64,000 nucleotides of DNA from assembly GCA_964427505.1 (NCBI GenBank), contig CAYRUO010000004.1:1-64000 (forward strand), in the 5' to 3' direction. This DNA comes from Thermanaerothrix sp034436175 (lineage in GTDB: Bacteria > Chloroflexota > Anaerolineae > Anaerolineales > Anaerolineaceae). Positions 26,588 to 34,948 of the stretch are shown piece by piece. The notes beneath the pieces are model-generated. The model did no database searches. It worked only from the letters and a program-made list of their open reading frames with translations, and was not told where the DNA came from. The translations under genes were made by a program, and so were the position numbers. How positions within the stretch are numbered: position 1 is the first letter of the stretch; every line of letters begins with the position of its first letter.

Positions 26588-27711
26588 AGCGTCGGTAGGG
26601 ATTTGGGCACCCTGAGAAACGACTCCAATAATTCCAGTGCCTCGGGCACATAACGCCGCCCCAAACCGATGCGAAAATGATTACTCCGATCCTCAAACAA
26701 GGTGCCGGGCGCCAGTAACACGCCGGTTTTCATCACCAGGGCATCGCAGAATTCTTCGGCATCCCCTTCTAACAAACGCGGAAAAGCCACCGAGCCGGCT
26801 TGAGGCGCTACCCAGGCAAACTGCTCGCTGTGGCGCTCAAAGAACTCCGTCCAGTGCCTCAGATTCTGGCGCAGGATATCCCGATTGCGTTCCAGTAGAA
26901 CCTCCCGATGTCTGAGGGCCACCTCGGCCAGCACCTCAGCCGGTGCACTATTGCAGATGGTAAGGTAATCCTTGACCACAGCCATCGCTTGGAGCACATC
27001 CTGGCGATGCGTGGCGATCCATCCAATGCGCAACCCCGGCAATCCGTAGGCTTTCGACATCACTCCCAGAGACACCGCATTGGGGTTAACATCGCAGGCC
27101 GCCGGCAAGCGCCGGGTCGGATCGTATTCCAGTTCCCGGTAGACCTCATCCGAAAACAGGATCAACCCGTGTTTTTGGGTGATGCGATGGACTTCCTCAA
27201 AGACCTCGCACGGCATCAGATAGCCAGTGGGATTATGGGGCACGTTGATCACCACCGCCCGCGTGTAAGGACGGATCAGGCGCTGAAGATCACGGGGATC
27301 GAGCGCCCAGCCCTGTTTTTCATCCGCCTGCCAAAAGGAAACCTGACATCCCAGCCCTCGCGCCACTTCGGCCAAGGATTGGTAACAAGGGGCATGCACA
27401 ATAATATGATCCCCCGCCTTCAATGTGGCGAGCATAAAGGCAAAGATGGCTTCTTCTGCGCCGCTGTGCACCAGGATCTCTTCCGGGGAAATGGTAGTGT
27501 ATAAGCCGGCAATGGCTTGGCGTAAACTCGGCGCCCCCGCCGACTCGGTATAACCCAGGCGTAAATCCAAGCAACGGGTTTCTGCCTCGGGTTCCAAGGC
27601 TAAAATCTCACGCACGGTGAAGGTTTCGCAGTCCGAGGCGCACAGTACATAGCGCACATTGAACTCATAGCGGGCGAAAAAGCGCTCGAGTTTGAAGGGA
27701 GAAAGTTTCAT
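26584..27711 (-). CDS. Class I/II pyridoxal-phosphate aminotransferase
   Basis: A 375-residue fold-type I aminotransferase. The PLP Lys lies in MSKAYGLPGLRIGW (about residue 216), the Asp that contacts the pyridine N in ILFSDEVYREL, and NVPHNPTGYL gives the Asn. The C-terminal Arg region is FRIGLGRRY. The amino-acid substrate cannot be specified. It is divergent from the LysM lipoprotein gene. Confidence 0.92.
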   Translation of the reverse strand: MKLSPFKLERFFARYEFNVRYVLCASDCETFTVREILALEPEAETRCLDLRLGYTESAGAPSLRQAIAGLYTTISPEEILVHSGAEEAIFAFMLATLKAGDHIIVHAPCYQSLAEVARGLGCQVSFWQADEKQGWALDPRDLQRLIRPYTRAVVINVPHNPTGYLMPCEVFEEVHRITQKHGLILFSDEVYRELEYDPTRRLPAACDVNPNAVSLGVMSKAYGLPGLRIGWIATHRQDVLQAMAVVKDYLTICNSAPAEVLAEVALRHREVLLERNRDILRQNLRHWTEFFERHSEQFAWVAPQAGSVAFPRLLEGDAEEFCDALVMKTGVLLAPGTLFEDRSNHFRIGLGRRYVPEALELLESFLRVPKSLPTL

Positions 27712-27875
27712 CGCAACCTCGCAGCACTAGCCTAAGGGATGAGGGCTTGCTCTAATAACATTTTAGCCGAACAGAAGGTCTTTTTTTCTAAAAAGTTTGT
27801 ACAATAAATTATGACAAATTGGAACGCCAAGTGTTTCTTAGGAATTAGATCATAAGGATCGAGAGGGGAAAAAAG

Positions 27876-28394
27876 ATGAGCCAGCGAAATTTAGGTTTTC
27901 TCCTAAACATCGTGCTAAAGGCAATGTTCCTCTTAACTGCCTGCATTCCCAACCCAATACCCCCTACGCCGACGCTTACTCCCAGCGCGGTCTCTCCTAC
28001 CCCAACCCCCACCCCCGCGTTCATCACCTACACCGTTCGGCCTGAGGAGACCATTTTTAGTATTGCCGAACGATTTGGGTTACACGCAGAAACCATCCTA
28101 TGGGCTAACCAAGCCCAACTTCATGATAATCCCCACCGTCTCAGGGCCGGGATGGTCTTGCGCATCCCGCCGGTAGATGGTTGCTTCCACATTTGGCAGT
28201 CCGGAGATACACTGGAGCAAGTGGCCAAAGCCTACGGGGTCAACGCAGAAGATATTGTGAATTGGGCAACAAACGGTCTCGATCCCCAAAACCCCTATAC
28301 CTCCCTTGCACCGGGTAAAGAACTCTTCATTCCGGGTGGGCGGCCGCCTTTTAGTCAGGCCGCGTTTCCTACCCCGGCAACACCTCAACCATAG
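27876..28394 (+). CDS. LysM-domain lipoprotein
   Basis: A 172-residue secreted protein. The signal peptide ends with a lipobox-like LLTAC (Cys about 25), followed by a Pro/Thr-rich linker (about 27-50). Then come two LysM domains (YTVRPEETIFSIAERFGL... and HIWQSGDTLEQVAKAYGV...IPGG). It probably binds peptidoglycan or other amino-sugar polymers at the cell surface. No catalytic domain is seen. Confidence 0.85.
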   Translation: MSQRNLGFLLNIVLKAMFLLTACIPNPIPPTPTLTPSAVSPTPTPTPAFITYTVRPEETIFSIAERFGLHAETILWANQAQLHDNPHRLRAGMVLRIPPVDGCFHIWQSGDTLEQVAKAYGVNAEDIVNWATNGLDPQNPYTSLAPGKELFIPGGRPPFSQAAFPTPATPQP

Positions 28395-28428
28395 CGCCGC
28401 GTCGGCTCTTTCGTTGGCCCATTGCGGA

Positions 28429-28749
28429 TTACCCGGGAGGCAAAAGCCATCGTAACAACCAGTAAGCCACCATCCCTACCAGGATGGTGAGGAAAACATT
28501 GCGGGTGCGATACGCCACACCGACCGCTACCGCCCCGGCCAACAAGCGCGGATTAGAGAATGAGAAAACCAGATGCTGATCATACGTCACCAGTTCGGGG
28601 GCAATAATGGCGCTGAGCACGGCTACCGGAACGAAATAGAGCGCCCGCTGTACCCACGCCGGCAATCTCAACCGCCCCCACAGCCCAATAAATGCCAAAC
28701 GGATCAGGTAGGTCAATCCGCCCAGGATGAAGATAATGCCCCAGATCAT
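28429..28749 (-). CDS. azlD: Branched-chain amino acid exporter small subunit AzlD
   Basis: A 106-residue protein with about four membrane helices and the AzlD-type start (IWGIIFILGGLTYLIRL). It partners AzlC as the small subunit of an amino acid efflux system. ATG 28749 overlaps the azlC stop as ATGA, and is preferred to an in-frame ATG at 28770. Confidence 0.9.
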   Translation of the reverse strand: MIWGIIFILGGLTYLIRLAFIGLWGRLRLPAWVQRALYFVPVAVLSAIIAPELVTYDQHLVFSFSNPRLLAGAVAVGVAYRTRNVFLTILVGMVAYWLLRWLLPPG

Positions 28750-29438
28750 TGTATCCGTCCTTCCAGCCATAGGCCCACCCCAATAGCAACCAAACTGGAG
28801 AGCACCAGTCCCAGTTTATACGGCAACCCCATCAACACCACTGCTAACATCCCGGCAGCCAGTGCCGTCAATCCGTCAGCCCGGTGGCGCAGATTAGGCA
28901 CAACCAGCGCGATAAACGTCAAGGGCAAGGCAAAGTCCAATCCCCACGATGCCGGGATGACCGCCCCGAGCAGGATACCCACGGCCGTGCTGGCCTGCCA
29001 GGTGGCCCAAAGGGCTAGGCCTGCCCCGAGGAAAAACCAGTGTTCACCACTCTGTTGGCCGTTCCGGCGGTAATTCACAATCGCTACGGCATAAGCCTCA
29101 TCGGTCAACAAGTAAGCCAAGAGTGCCTTCCAGCGCAGCGACAACCCCTGCACCCAGGGCGCTACCGAAGCACTGTAAAGCAGATGGCGCAGGTTGATCA
29201 CAAAGCCGGTCAGGATGATCACCAGCGCCGGGGTGAGACCGGCAATCAACTGCACGGTCATGAATTGCGCCGAACCGGCAAACACAATGCTCGACATCGC
29301 CTGCGCCTGGAGAGGTGATAACCCTGCCTGCAACGCCAAAACCCCGTAAATCATCCCGAATGGCGCAACCCCCAAAAGAAGCGGAACCTCACTGCGCACC
29401 CCAGACCAAAAGCGTGCCCATGGTTTCACGTCCTGCAT
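28746..29438 (-). CDS. azlC: Branched-chain amino acid exporter large subunit AzlC
   Basis: A 230-residue AzlC family protein with LLLGVAPFGMIYGVLA and AQAMSSIVFAGSAQFM motifs and about seven helices. It works with AzlD to export branched-chain and related amino acids. Strong RBS (GAAGGAGGAC) upstream; the gene is divergent from rsmI. Confidence 0.94.
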   Translation of the reverse strand: MQDVKPWARFWSGVRSEVPLLLGVAPFGMIYGVLALQAGLSPLQAQAMSSIVFAGSAQFMTVQLIAGLTPALVIILTGFVINLRHLLYSASVAPWVQGLSLRWKALLAYLLTDEAYAVAIVNYRRNGQQSGEHWFFLGAGLALWATWQASTAVGILLGAVIPASWGLDFALPLTFIALVVPNLRHRADGLTALAAGMLAVVLMGLPYKLGLVLSSLVAIGVGLWLEGRIQ

Positions 29439-29550
29439 CGCTGTCCTCCTTCATGACTGGCTGTGGTTTCGCCATTGGCGCGTATTATACCCGCGCTCAA
29501 CCGTGGTATGAGAATATGAGATACAATTGGGATTTAGATTGAGCAACGGC

Positions 29551-30267
29551 ATGCTTTATCTGGTCTCCACCCCCATCGGCAACCTGGGCGACATCTCGCA
29601 CCGTGCGTTGGACACCCTGCGTCAAGTGGATTACGTAGTCAGTGAAGACACACGGCGTACCGGGGTGTTGCTAAAACACTTTGATATTCACAAACCCCAA
29701 ATCTCGTTCCGTGAAGAAAACGAGAAAAAAGTCCTCCCCCGCTTGATCCGCCTGCTACAAGAGGGCAAATCTTTAGCCCTGGTGACCGATGCCGGCACAC
29801 CGGGCATCTCCGATCCCGGTTATACACTGGTGCGCGCGGCCATCGCCGCTAATATCCCCATGACGGCTGTTCCCGGCCCAACCGCGCTCATCCCTGCCCT
29901 GATTCTCTCAGGCCTGCCGGTGCATTCCTTCACCTTCCGCGGTTTCCCGCCGCGTAAACCCAGTGCGCGACGCCGCTTTCTGGAAATTGATCGCGAGAGC
30001 CCGCATACTCTGATCTTCTATGAGAGCCCTTACCGCCTGCGCGAATTTTTAGATGACGCCCTAGCCATCTACGGCGACCGCCCGGCGGCTATCGCCAACG
30101 ACCTCACCAAGATGTTCGAGACCATCTACCGCGGCCATCTGTCCGAACTCAAAGCCCGTTTTGAGACAGAGCCCCTGCGCGGCGAATATGTCGTGGTCAT
30201 TGCCGGCAAGGGCTATGCCAGTGCCAACCCAAACACAGGCGACTCTGAGGATGAACCTGCGCCCTAG
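29551..30267 (+). CDS. rsmI: 16S rRNA (cytidine(1402)-2'-O)-methyltransferase RsmI
   Basis: A 238-residue tetrapyrrole-methylase-fold protein with LYLVSTPIGNLGDIS at the start, VSEDTRRTG, TDAGTPGISDPG and the family ending near YVVVIAG. By family it 2'-O-methylates C1402 in the decoding centre of 16S rRNA with SAM. I chose ATG 29551 because the family begins at LYLV; a TTG start at 29527 is possible. Its stop shares a CTAG palindrome with the convergent transporter gene. Confidence 0.95.
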   Translation: MLYLVSTPIGNLGDISHRALDTLRQVDYVVSEDTRRTGVLLKHFDIHKPQISFREENEKKVLPRLIRLLQEGKSLALVTDAGTPGISDPGYTLVRAAIAANIPMTAVPGPTALIPALILSGLPVHSFTFRGFPPRKPSARRRFLEIDRESPHTLIFYESPYRLREFLDDALAIYGDRPAAIANDLTKMFETIYRGHLSELKARFETEPLRGEYVVVIAGKGYASANPNTGDSEDEPAP

Positions 30268-30980
30268 GTCAGCGCAAACGGGTTGAAGCGGGTATGGATG
30301 TCGTAGTAGTCCTCGCGCTCTGCCCGTTTGAGCGCATTAACCACCTGGTAGGTCAGCGGCGTCATCACCACCTCAACCCCTACCTTGAACAGATAATTGG
30401 TCAACACCAACGTTCCAAAAAGCGACCACGGAAAAACGCCCGTGAGGGTCGCCACCAGGATGAACACGGCCGTATCCACCCCTTCCCCTACCAGCGTGCT
30501 GCCGATGGTGCGCGTCCACAACCAACGCCCACGCGTCAGCACTTTCATGCGCGCTAAAACGATTGAATTGCTGAATTCGCCGGCCAAGTAGGCGACTAGG
30601 CTGGCCAAGACGATGCCCCCGGTAAACATACCCCCCAGGATCGCATCATAAGCCTGCTGGCCGGCATATTGCTCCCAGGTGGCTTCGCCCGGCAAGGTGC
30701 GCACAACGGCAAAAATCAGCGCGCTCAAACCGAGCATGGCAAAACCGGTCCAGATCACACGGCGCGAGCGCCGGAAGCCGTACACCTCGGTCAGGACATC
30801 ACCGAAAATATAACTGATCGGGAAGAGCAGTGTCCCCGCATCAAACGCCAAACGCACACCGAAAATTGAGACGCCCCAGTCTACAATCTTGGCGGATGAA
30901 GCGATATTGCTCACAATGAGCACGGTCACGAAAAGCGCCGTAATCAGATCCAGATACCGATAGGAACGCTCACCGTTCAT
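30264..30980 (-). CDS. Queuosine precursor transporter (QPTR/YhhQ family)
   Basis: A 238-residue membrane protein with about six helices and the family features NIASSAKIV, FPISYIFGDVLTEVYGFRRSRRVIW and VGEGVDTAVFI. It imports queuosine precursors such as preQ0/preQ1. ATG 30980 is chosen because the family starts just after it. The open frame continues further upstream into sequence antisense to rsmE, which I do not consider coding. A tRNA-guanine transglycosylase-like gene at 34.9-36.1 kb makes a Q-salvage role plausible. Confidence 0.9.
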   Translation of the reverse strand: MNGERSYRYLDLITALFVTVLIVSNIASSAKIVDWGVSIFGVRLAFDAGTLLFPISYIFGDVLTEVYGFRRSRRVIWTGFAMLGLSALIFAVVRTLPGEATWEQYAGQQAYDAILGGMFTGGIVLASLVAYLAGEFSNSIVLARMKVLTRGRWLWTRTIGSTLVGEGVDTAVFILVATLTGVFPWSLFGTLVLTNYLFKVGVEVVMTPLTYQVVNALKRAEREDYYDIHTRFNPFALT

Positions 30981-31070
30981 CTGTATCACCAATCCGCTCC
31001 TCAAAATAACCGGCTGAAACTGCGCTCTAAGTATAATCCAAGTAAGCGAAATGATTCTAGGTAAAGTCAC

Positions 31071-31811
31071 ATGCACCGTTTTTTCCTGCCCCCGGAAAAT
31101 ATTGGTACGTCCCAAGTTCGCTTTCCTGCCGAGACGGCGCATCAGATTCACGCTGTTCTGCGCTTGCGCCCCGGTCATGAAGTCATTGTCCTCAACAACA
31201 ACGGGCAGGCGTTTCGAGTGCGGTTGGAAGACATTCGCCCTGCCACCGCAACCGGCATCATCCTGGATGAAATTCCCCTCACCGGCGAACCTCAAACGCA
31301 CCTGATGCTGTTCATCGGCCTGACCCAACGCGAAAAATTCGAGTGGGTGTTGCAAAAAGGCACCGAGGTCGGCGTAAGCGCCTTTGTTCCCCTGGTCACC
31401 CGCCGCACCTTGGTGCGAGAGATCGAGGCCGCTCACAATAAACAAGCCCGTTGGCAGCGCATTGTGCAAGAGGCGGCGGAACAATGTGGGCGCGGGCGCA
31501 TCCCAGAAGTGCGTCCCCCACTCGAACTGCCGCAAGCCCTAGATTTTCCCTGGTCAGGTCCAACGCTTCGCCTGGTGGCATGGGAAAGTGAAACCCAAAA
31601 CGGATTGCGGCAAATTCTTCGGCATCTGCCGGCGCCGCCTCGGCGAGTGGCATTGATGATCGGGCCGGAAGGGGGGTTGAGCCCGGAAGAGGTGTCTCAA
31701 GCGCAAAAGGCAGGATGGGTGACCTGCTCGCTGGGGGCGCGAATTCTGCGCATGGAAACAGCGGCCATTGTGGGCGCCGCGCTTACCCTCCATGAACTGG
31801 ACGATCTTTAA
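31071..31811 (+). CDS. rsmE: 16S rRNA (uracil(1498)-N3)-methyltransferase RsmE
   Basis: A 246-residue SPOUT-class methyltransferase. The N-terminal PUA-like part includes HQIHAVLRLRPGHEVIVLNN; the knot region has QREKFEWVLQKGTEVGV, EAAEQCGRGRIPEV, MIGPEGGLSPEE and LGARILRMETA. It methylates U1498 of 16S rRNA by family assignment. A TATAAT lies at 31032-31037 in the gap to the divergent transporter gene. Stops of rsmE and the convergent rsmF-like gene overlap by four bases. Confidence 0.95.
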   Translation: MHRFFLPPENIGTSQVRFPAETAHQIHAVLRLRPGHEVIVLNNNGQAFRVRLEDIRPATATGIILDEIPLTGEPQTHLMLFIGLTQREKFEWVLQKGTEVGVSAFVPLVTRRTLVREIEAAHNKQARWQRIVQEAAEQCGRGRIPEVRPPLELPQALDFPWSGPTLRLVAWESETQNGLRQILRHLPAPPRRVALMIGPEGGLSPEEVSQAQKAGWVTCSLGARILRMETAAIVGAALTLHELDDL

Positions 31812-33307
31812 ACCGCAAATGCGGTGCGTTGTAAGACCAGGCGCCGCGGGAGAAGATTTTTTAGGCGATCCCGTAATACCCGCCCCCGCCCGAGGATACG
31901 CCCTCGTTCGTCTTCTACGATCACCACGCGATTCGACGGCAGGGGAAATGAAGGGATAAATGGAATATCCTCGCCCCGTAGCCAAGAAGCGACCATGTCA
32001 GAAGGAAGTTGCACCCGCCCGTGGGTGCAAAAACGCCCAAAACGCGCAATCCAATCATGGGTGGGTACCCATCCCTCTGGGGAATCCTCGGCCACCGCCA
32101 GGCCTAGGCTCAACACCGGCAAATCCGCAAAATGACGTTCAAATGCAAGAGGAACGGCATACAGCGTTTCCTCACGCCGGATCAGCCCGGCTTGATGTGC
32201 TTCTAAGATGGCTTCCAAGTCCAGCCCATAGGCCTCACGAAAGGTTTCAGCGACTTGTTTAACGTCAGCCGCTTTCAACCAACGCCATGGCTCGCGGCGA
32301 CGTGGCCGGGGTGACGGCCTTGCCTCTGCCGGAAACGGTGCCACCTTGCGCAACCGCGCGGCGAAAAAGCCCGCCGTATGCAACCGATGCGGCCAGAGCC
32401 GTACCGCACGCCGCACCTGGGGGTGATAGACATACCCCGGCACCGACTCTAAAGCCGGCGCAGGTGCCGGCAAACGATCTTCAACCGATTCGATCTCAAA
32501 AAGTCCCGGATAGCGACGCAAAGCGAGATCTAAGACCCCCTCATCCTCTTCGGGGGCTAACGTACAGGTGGCATACACCATTTGACCACCCACCTTGAGC
32601 GCCCTGAGGCCGCTGAATAGCAAGGCCACCTGCCGCTGTGCCAGGCGCTGCTGTTCGCCCGGCGTAATCGGCCGCATGGGATGGCTTTCCAATGGACGTA
32701 GAGACTGCATACTACACGGTGCATCGAGCAGAACTGCATCAAACGTTTCCGGATACCAGTCACCCCAATGCTCCCCCGGAAAACCCGTCACCGCCGCATT
32801 AATTGCCCCCCACGACTGCAAAACTAGGCGCAGTGCCGTTAGCCGATCCCGCGAAGAATCGTTGGCCAAGACCAAGCCGCAATCTTCCGTGCGCGCCACC
32901 AGGTGCGTGGTCTTGCCGCCAGGCGACGCCGCCATATCCAGCACCAGCGGGCGCGAGCCGGCGGGAAAGTCAAACAACTCCACCGGTAACATCGAAGCCG
33001 CCTCTTGGATATAGTAGTAGCCTAGGCGATGCTCAATGGTCTGACTGATTGGCGTCATGGCTTCCGCTACCCACCACCCCAGGGGACAGAAAGGAATTGG
33101 CTCTAAACGCCAGCCATACCATTCTGCCCAGGCATAAACATCCTTGGGTTCAGCCTTGAGTGGATTCAGGCGGATCGCCGGAATGGGTGGGCGTTCCAGT
33201 TCGTTCAGTAAGGCTTGCCATTCCTGAGGTGAGAGCAAAGGCCGTAAACGCGCCAGAGCATCTTCCAGGGCTTGCGCCGCCGTGGGCGAGGCTTTTTTAG
33301 CGTTCAT
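31808..33307 (-). CDS. RsmF/RsmB-type m5C RNA methyltransferase (NOL1/NOP2/Sun family)
   Basis: A 499-residue SAM-dependent RNA cytosine-C5 methyltransferase. Motif I DMAASPGGKTTHL (about residue 117), motif IV LLDAPCS and motif VI YATCTLAPEE carry the two catalytic Cys. The N-terminal IPAIRLNPLK segment and the C-terminal extension (about 310-499) resemble RsmF, which makes m5C1407 in 16S rRNA of E. coli; target here is inferred. It overlaps the first Rmt-like gene by 11 bases and is last in a four-gene operon. Confidence 0.88.
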   Translation of the reverse strand: MNAKKASPTAAQALEDALARLRPLLSPQEWQALLNELERPPIPAIRLNPLKAEPKDVYAWAEWYGWRLEPIPFCPLGWWVAEAMTPISQTIEHRLGYYYIQEAASMLPVELFDFPAGSRPLVLDMAASPGGKTTHLVARTEDCGLVLANDSSRDRLTALRLVLQSWGAINAAVTGFPGEHWGDWYPETFDAVLLDAPCSMQSLRPLESHPMRPITPGEQQRLAQRQVALLFSGLRALKVGGQMVYATCTLAPEEDEGVLDLALRRYPGLFEIESVEDRLPAPAPALESVPGYVYHPQVRRAVRLWPHRLHTAGFFAARLRKVAPFPAEARPSPRPRRREPWRWLKAADVKQVAETFREAYGLDLEAILEAHQAGLIRREETLYAVPLAFERHFADLPVLSLGLAVAEDSPEGWVPTHDWIARFGRFCTHGRVQLPSDMVASWLRGEDIPFIPSFPLPSNRVVIVEDERGRILGRGRVLRDRLKNLLPRRLVLQRTAFAV

Positions 33308-34124
33308 CCTTTTTCACACAGAAGACCACTTCATTCTCAAATAGGATTTCTTGCACTTCCCAATCCAACCCGTCTAGGATGCGGTTCATCAGCCGCCGGT
33401 GAATGGGCAAGAGATCACGCTTTTGGCTCAAACTGCGCGTGGGAAGCGAGATCAGCAACCAGCGCGCCGGGATTGCCCGGAGAAAAGGCCGCGCGCACCC
33501 CGGCTGGCGTTCCTCAAAGCGATGAATTTCCTTGAAGAAAAAGGCCACCCCGGCCCGATCTTGGGGCGGTTCAACCAAGATATCTTGATGGAAGGCTTGA
33601 CCTTCAATTCCCATCAGGGCAAAGAAACGGCGAATCAACTGCACACGAGGGTAATGGATGTCAAAGGCAAGATAGCGCGCTTCGCGCGGTAAGCCCATCC
33701 AGGGCCAGGACAATGGGTTCAGCCCACACGCCAAATCCAAAACCGCATCCGGTACGCCGGTTACCTCAAACAGACGCCGATAAAACGCCTCCATGAAAGG
33801 CAGACGTTCACGCGTCGAGGCGTGTTGTTGAAGCAAATTCCAACACACCTGACGCACGGCTTCTTCACCTTGCCGTGCCGCGGCCTCCAGGTCGCGAAAC
33901 GCCTGAGCATAGTCGGGATCGCCCAGGTAAGGCGCAACCACCTGATGCAGTACCCGCCGTGCCGCAGTTAACGCCTGGGGTGGTTTGGGATAGCGCTTGA
34001 GCGCATGGGTAATGATATCTGCGAGCAGAGTTTCGGGCAAATCCAGAGCGCGGTATTTGGGAGAATGGCGCGCCCATTGAATGAATTGCGCCACCCAACG
34101 CTGTTCTTCAGGGAGAGGTTTCAT
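33297..34124 (-). CDS. ArmA/Rmt-family 16S rRNA (guanine-N7) methyltransferase homologue, copy 1
   Basis: A 275-residue protein. From memory it matches ArmA/Rmt enzymes, which methylate N7 of G1405 in 16S rRNA and give resistance to 4,6-disubstituted aminoglycosides. Matching segments in order are RRVLHQVVAPYL (about 60-72), QHASTRERLPFMEAFYRRLF (about 107-126), the SAM-binding LDLACGLNPLSWPWM (about 137-151), and LLISLPTRSL (about 225). The C-terminus ends in FENEVVFCVKK, like ArmA. It overlaps copy 2 by four bases. Activity and exact target are not established. Confidence 0.85.
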   Translation of the reverse strand: MKPLPEEQRWVAQFIQWARHSPKYRALDLPETLLADIITHALKRYPKPPQALTAARRVLHQVVAPYLGDPDYAQAFRDLEAAARQGEEAVRQVCWNLLQQHASTRERLPFMEAFYRRLFEVTGVPDAVLDLACGLNPLSWPWMGLPREARYLAFDIHYPRVQLIRRFFALMGIEGQAFHQDILVEPPQDRAGVAFFFKEIHRFEERQPGCARPFLRAIPARWLLISLPTRSLSQKRDLLPIHRRLMNRILDGLDWEVQEILFENEVVFCVKKDER

Positions 34125-34948
34125 GCCTCTACCCTCCCCTTCTTGATTAGGAAAGCCAGTTCGGTGGGAAAATCAAAACGCCAAATCGTCCACGGCTTAC
34201 CTGCCACTAACTGCTCAAAGTGGCGCGTGTAATTAACCCGCATGCCCTTCCCACGTCCACCTAGGCTGTACGTGGGAAATGAGACCAAGATGTACTCAGC
34301 CTGAAGTGTTTCAAGCAGACGCCGGCCAAGCGATTTATCGAGTTGTTCCAAGCAGGGGATAGCCTTGAGCAGAAAAACCACGTGAAACGGCTCGTCGGGC
34401 ACGACCGAGGTCACGTCTTTCTGCTCCGCCTGCCCCGCCAAATGCATATGGGCAAAGAAGCGGTTGAGAAAGGCCACCATGTCGGCGTAGATTTCCCAGG
34501 CCACGATCCTCGCCCCTTCAGCCAGTGGAAGCCAGGGCACGGTCAGAGGATTCAACCCGCTGGCGAGGTCCAGCAGGGAATGGATTTCTCCAATTGGCGC
34601 TAAGGTCTGTTGGTAAAACGCGTCCAAATAAGGCAAGCGTTCACGGGTTGAAGCATGCAGACGCATCATATCCAGGCAAAATGCCTTTACCTCGGGGTGC
34701 GTCCGCTCTGCCGGAAGTGAACGCAGTCGCTCCAGCCAGGCGGCGTAATCTATCGGGCTTTCCAAATACGAAGCCGCAACTTGGTGTAGTTTACTGCGCA
34801 CCGCCTTGACGGTCTCACGCAGTGAGCGCCCTTTGGCCAACTCTTGCCTTACCAAGCCTTTGACCAATTCCGGCGCCAGGTGCTGATAGCGCTCATGGGC
34901 CATGACCTGACGTACCACATCCTCAAGTAATCCTTCATCCTGGATCAT
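34121..34948 (-). CDS. ArmA/Rmt-family 16S rRNA (guanine-N7) methyltransferase homologue, copy 2
   Basis: A 275-residue paralogue of the adjacent gene and closer to ArmA in the C-terminal half: RSKLHQVAASYL, HASTRERLPYLDAFYQQ, LLDLASGLNPLTVPWL (ASG where ArmA has GCG), HVVFLLKAIPCLEQLD, and ILVSFPTYSLGGRGKGM. The last motif corresponds to the ArmA segment ISFPIKSLSGKEKGM. The two copies are equal in length but clearly diverged, so the duplication is old. It begins four bases inside the transglycosylase-like gene. Confidence 0.87.
   Translation of the reverse strand: MIQDEGLLEDVVRQVMAHERYQHLAPELVKGLVRQELAKGRSLRETVKAVRSKLHQVAASYLESPIDYAAWLERLRSLPAERTHPEVKAFCLDMMRLHASTRERLPYLDAFYQQTLAPIGEIHSLLDLASGLNPLTVPWLPLAEGARIVAWEIYADMVAFLNRFFAHMHLAGQAEQKDVTSVVPDEPFHVVFLLKAIPCLEQLDKSLGRRLLETLQAEYILVSFPTYSLGGRGKGMRVNYTRHFEQLVAGKPWTIWRFDFPTELAFLIKKGRVEA

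Noticed and set aside
30981..31535. Long N-terminal extension of the queuosine-precursor transporter
   Set aside because: It is antisense to rsmE, has no transporter character, and the family starts at about 30980.
33297..34948. Recent horizontal acquisition of the Rmt-like genes
   Set aside because: No transposase, repeat or flanking mobile signature is visible, and they are embedded with four-base overlaps in a housekeeping-like operon.
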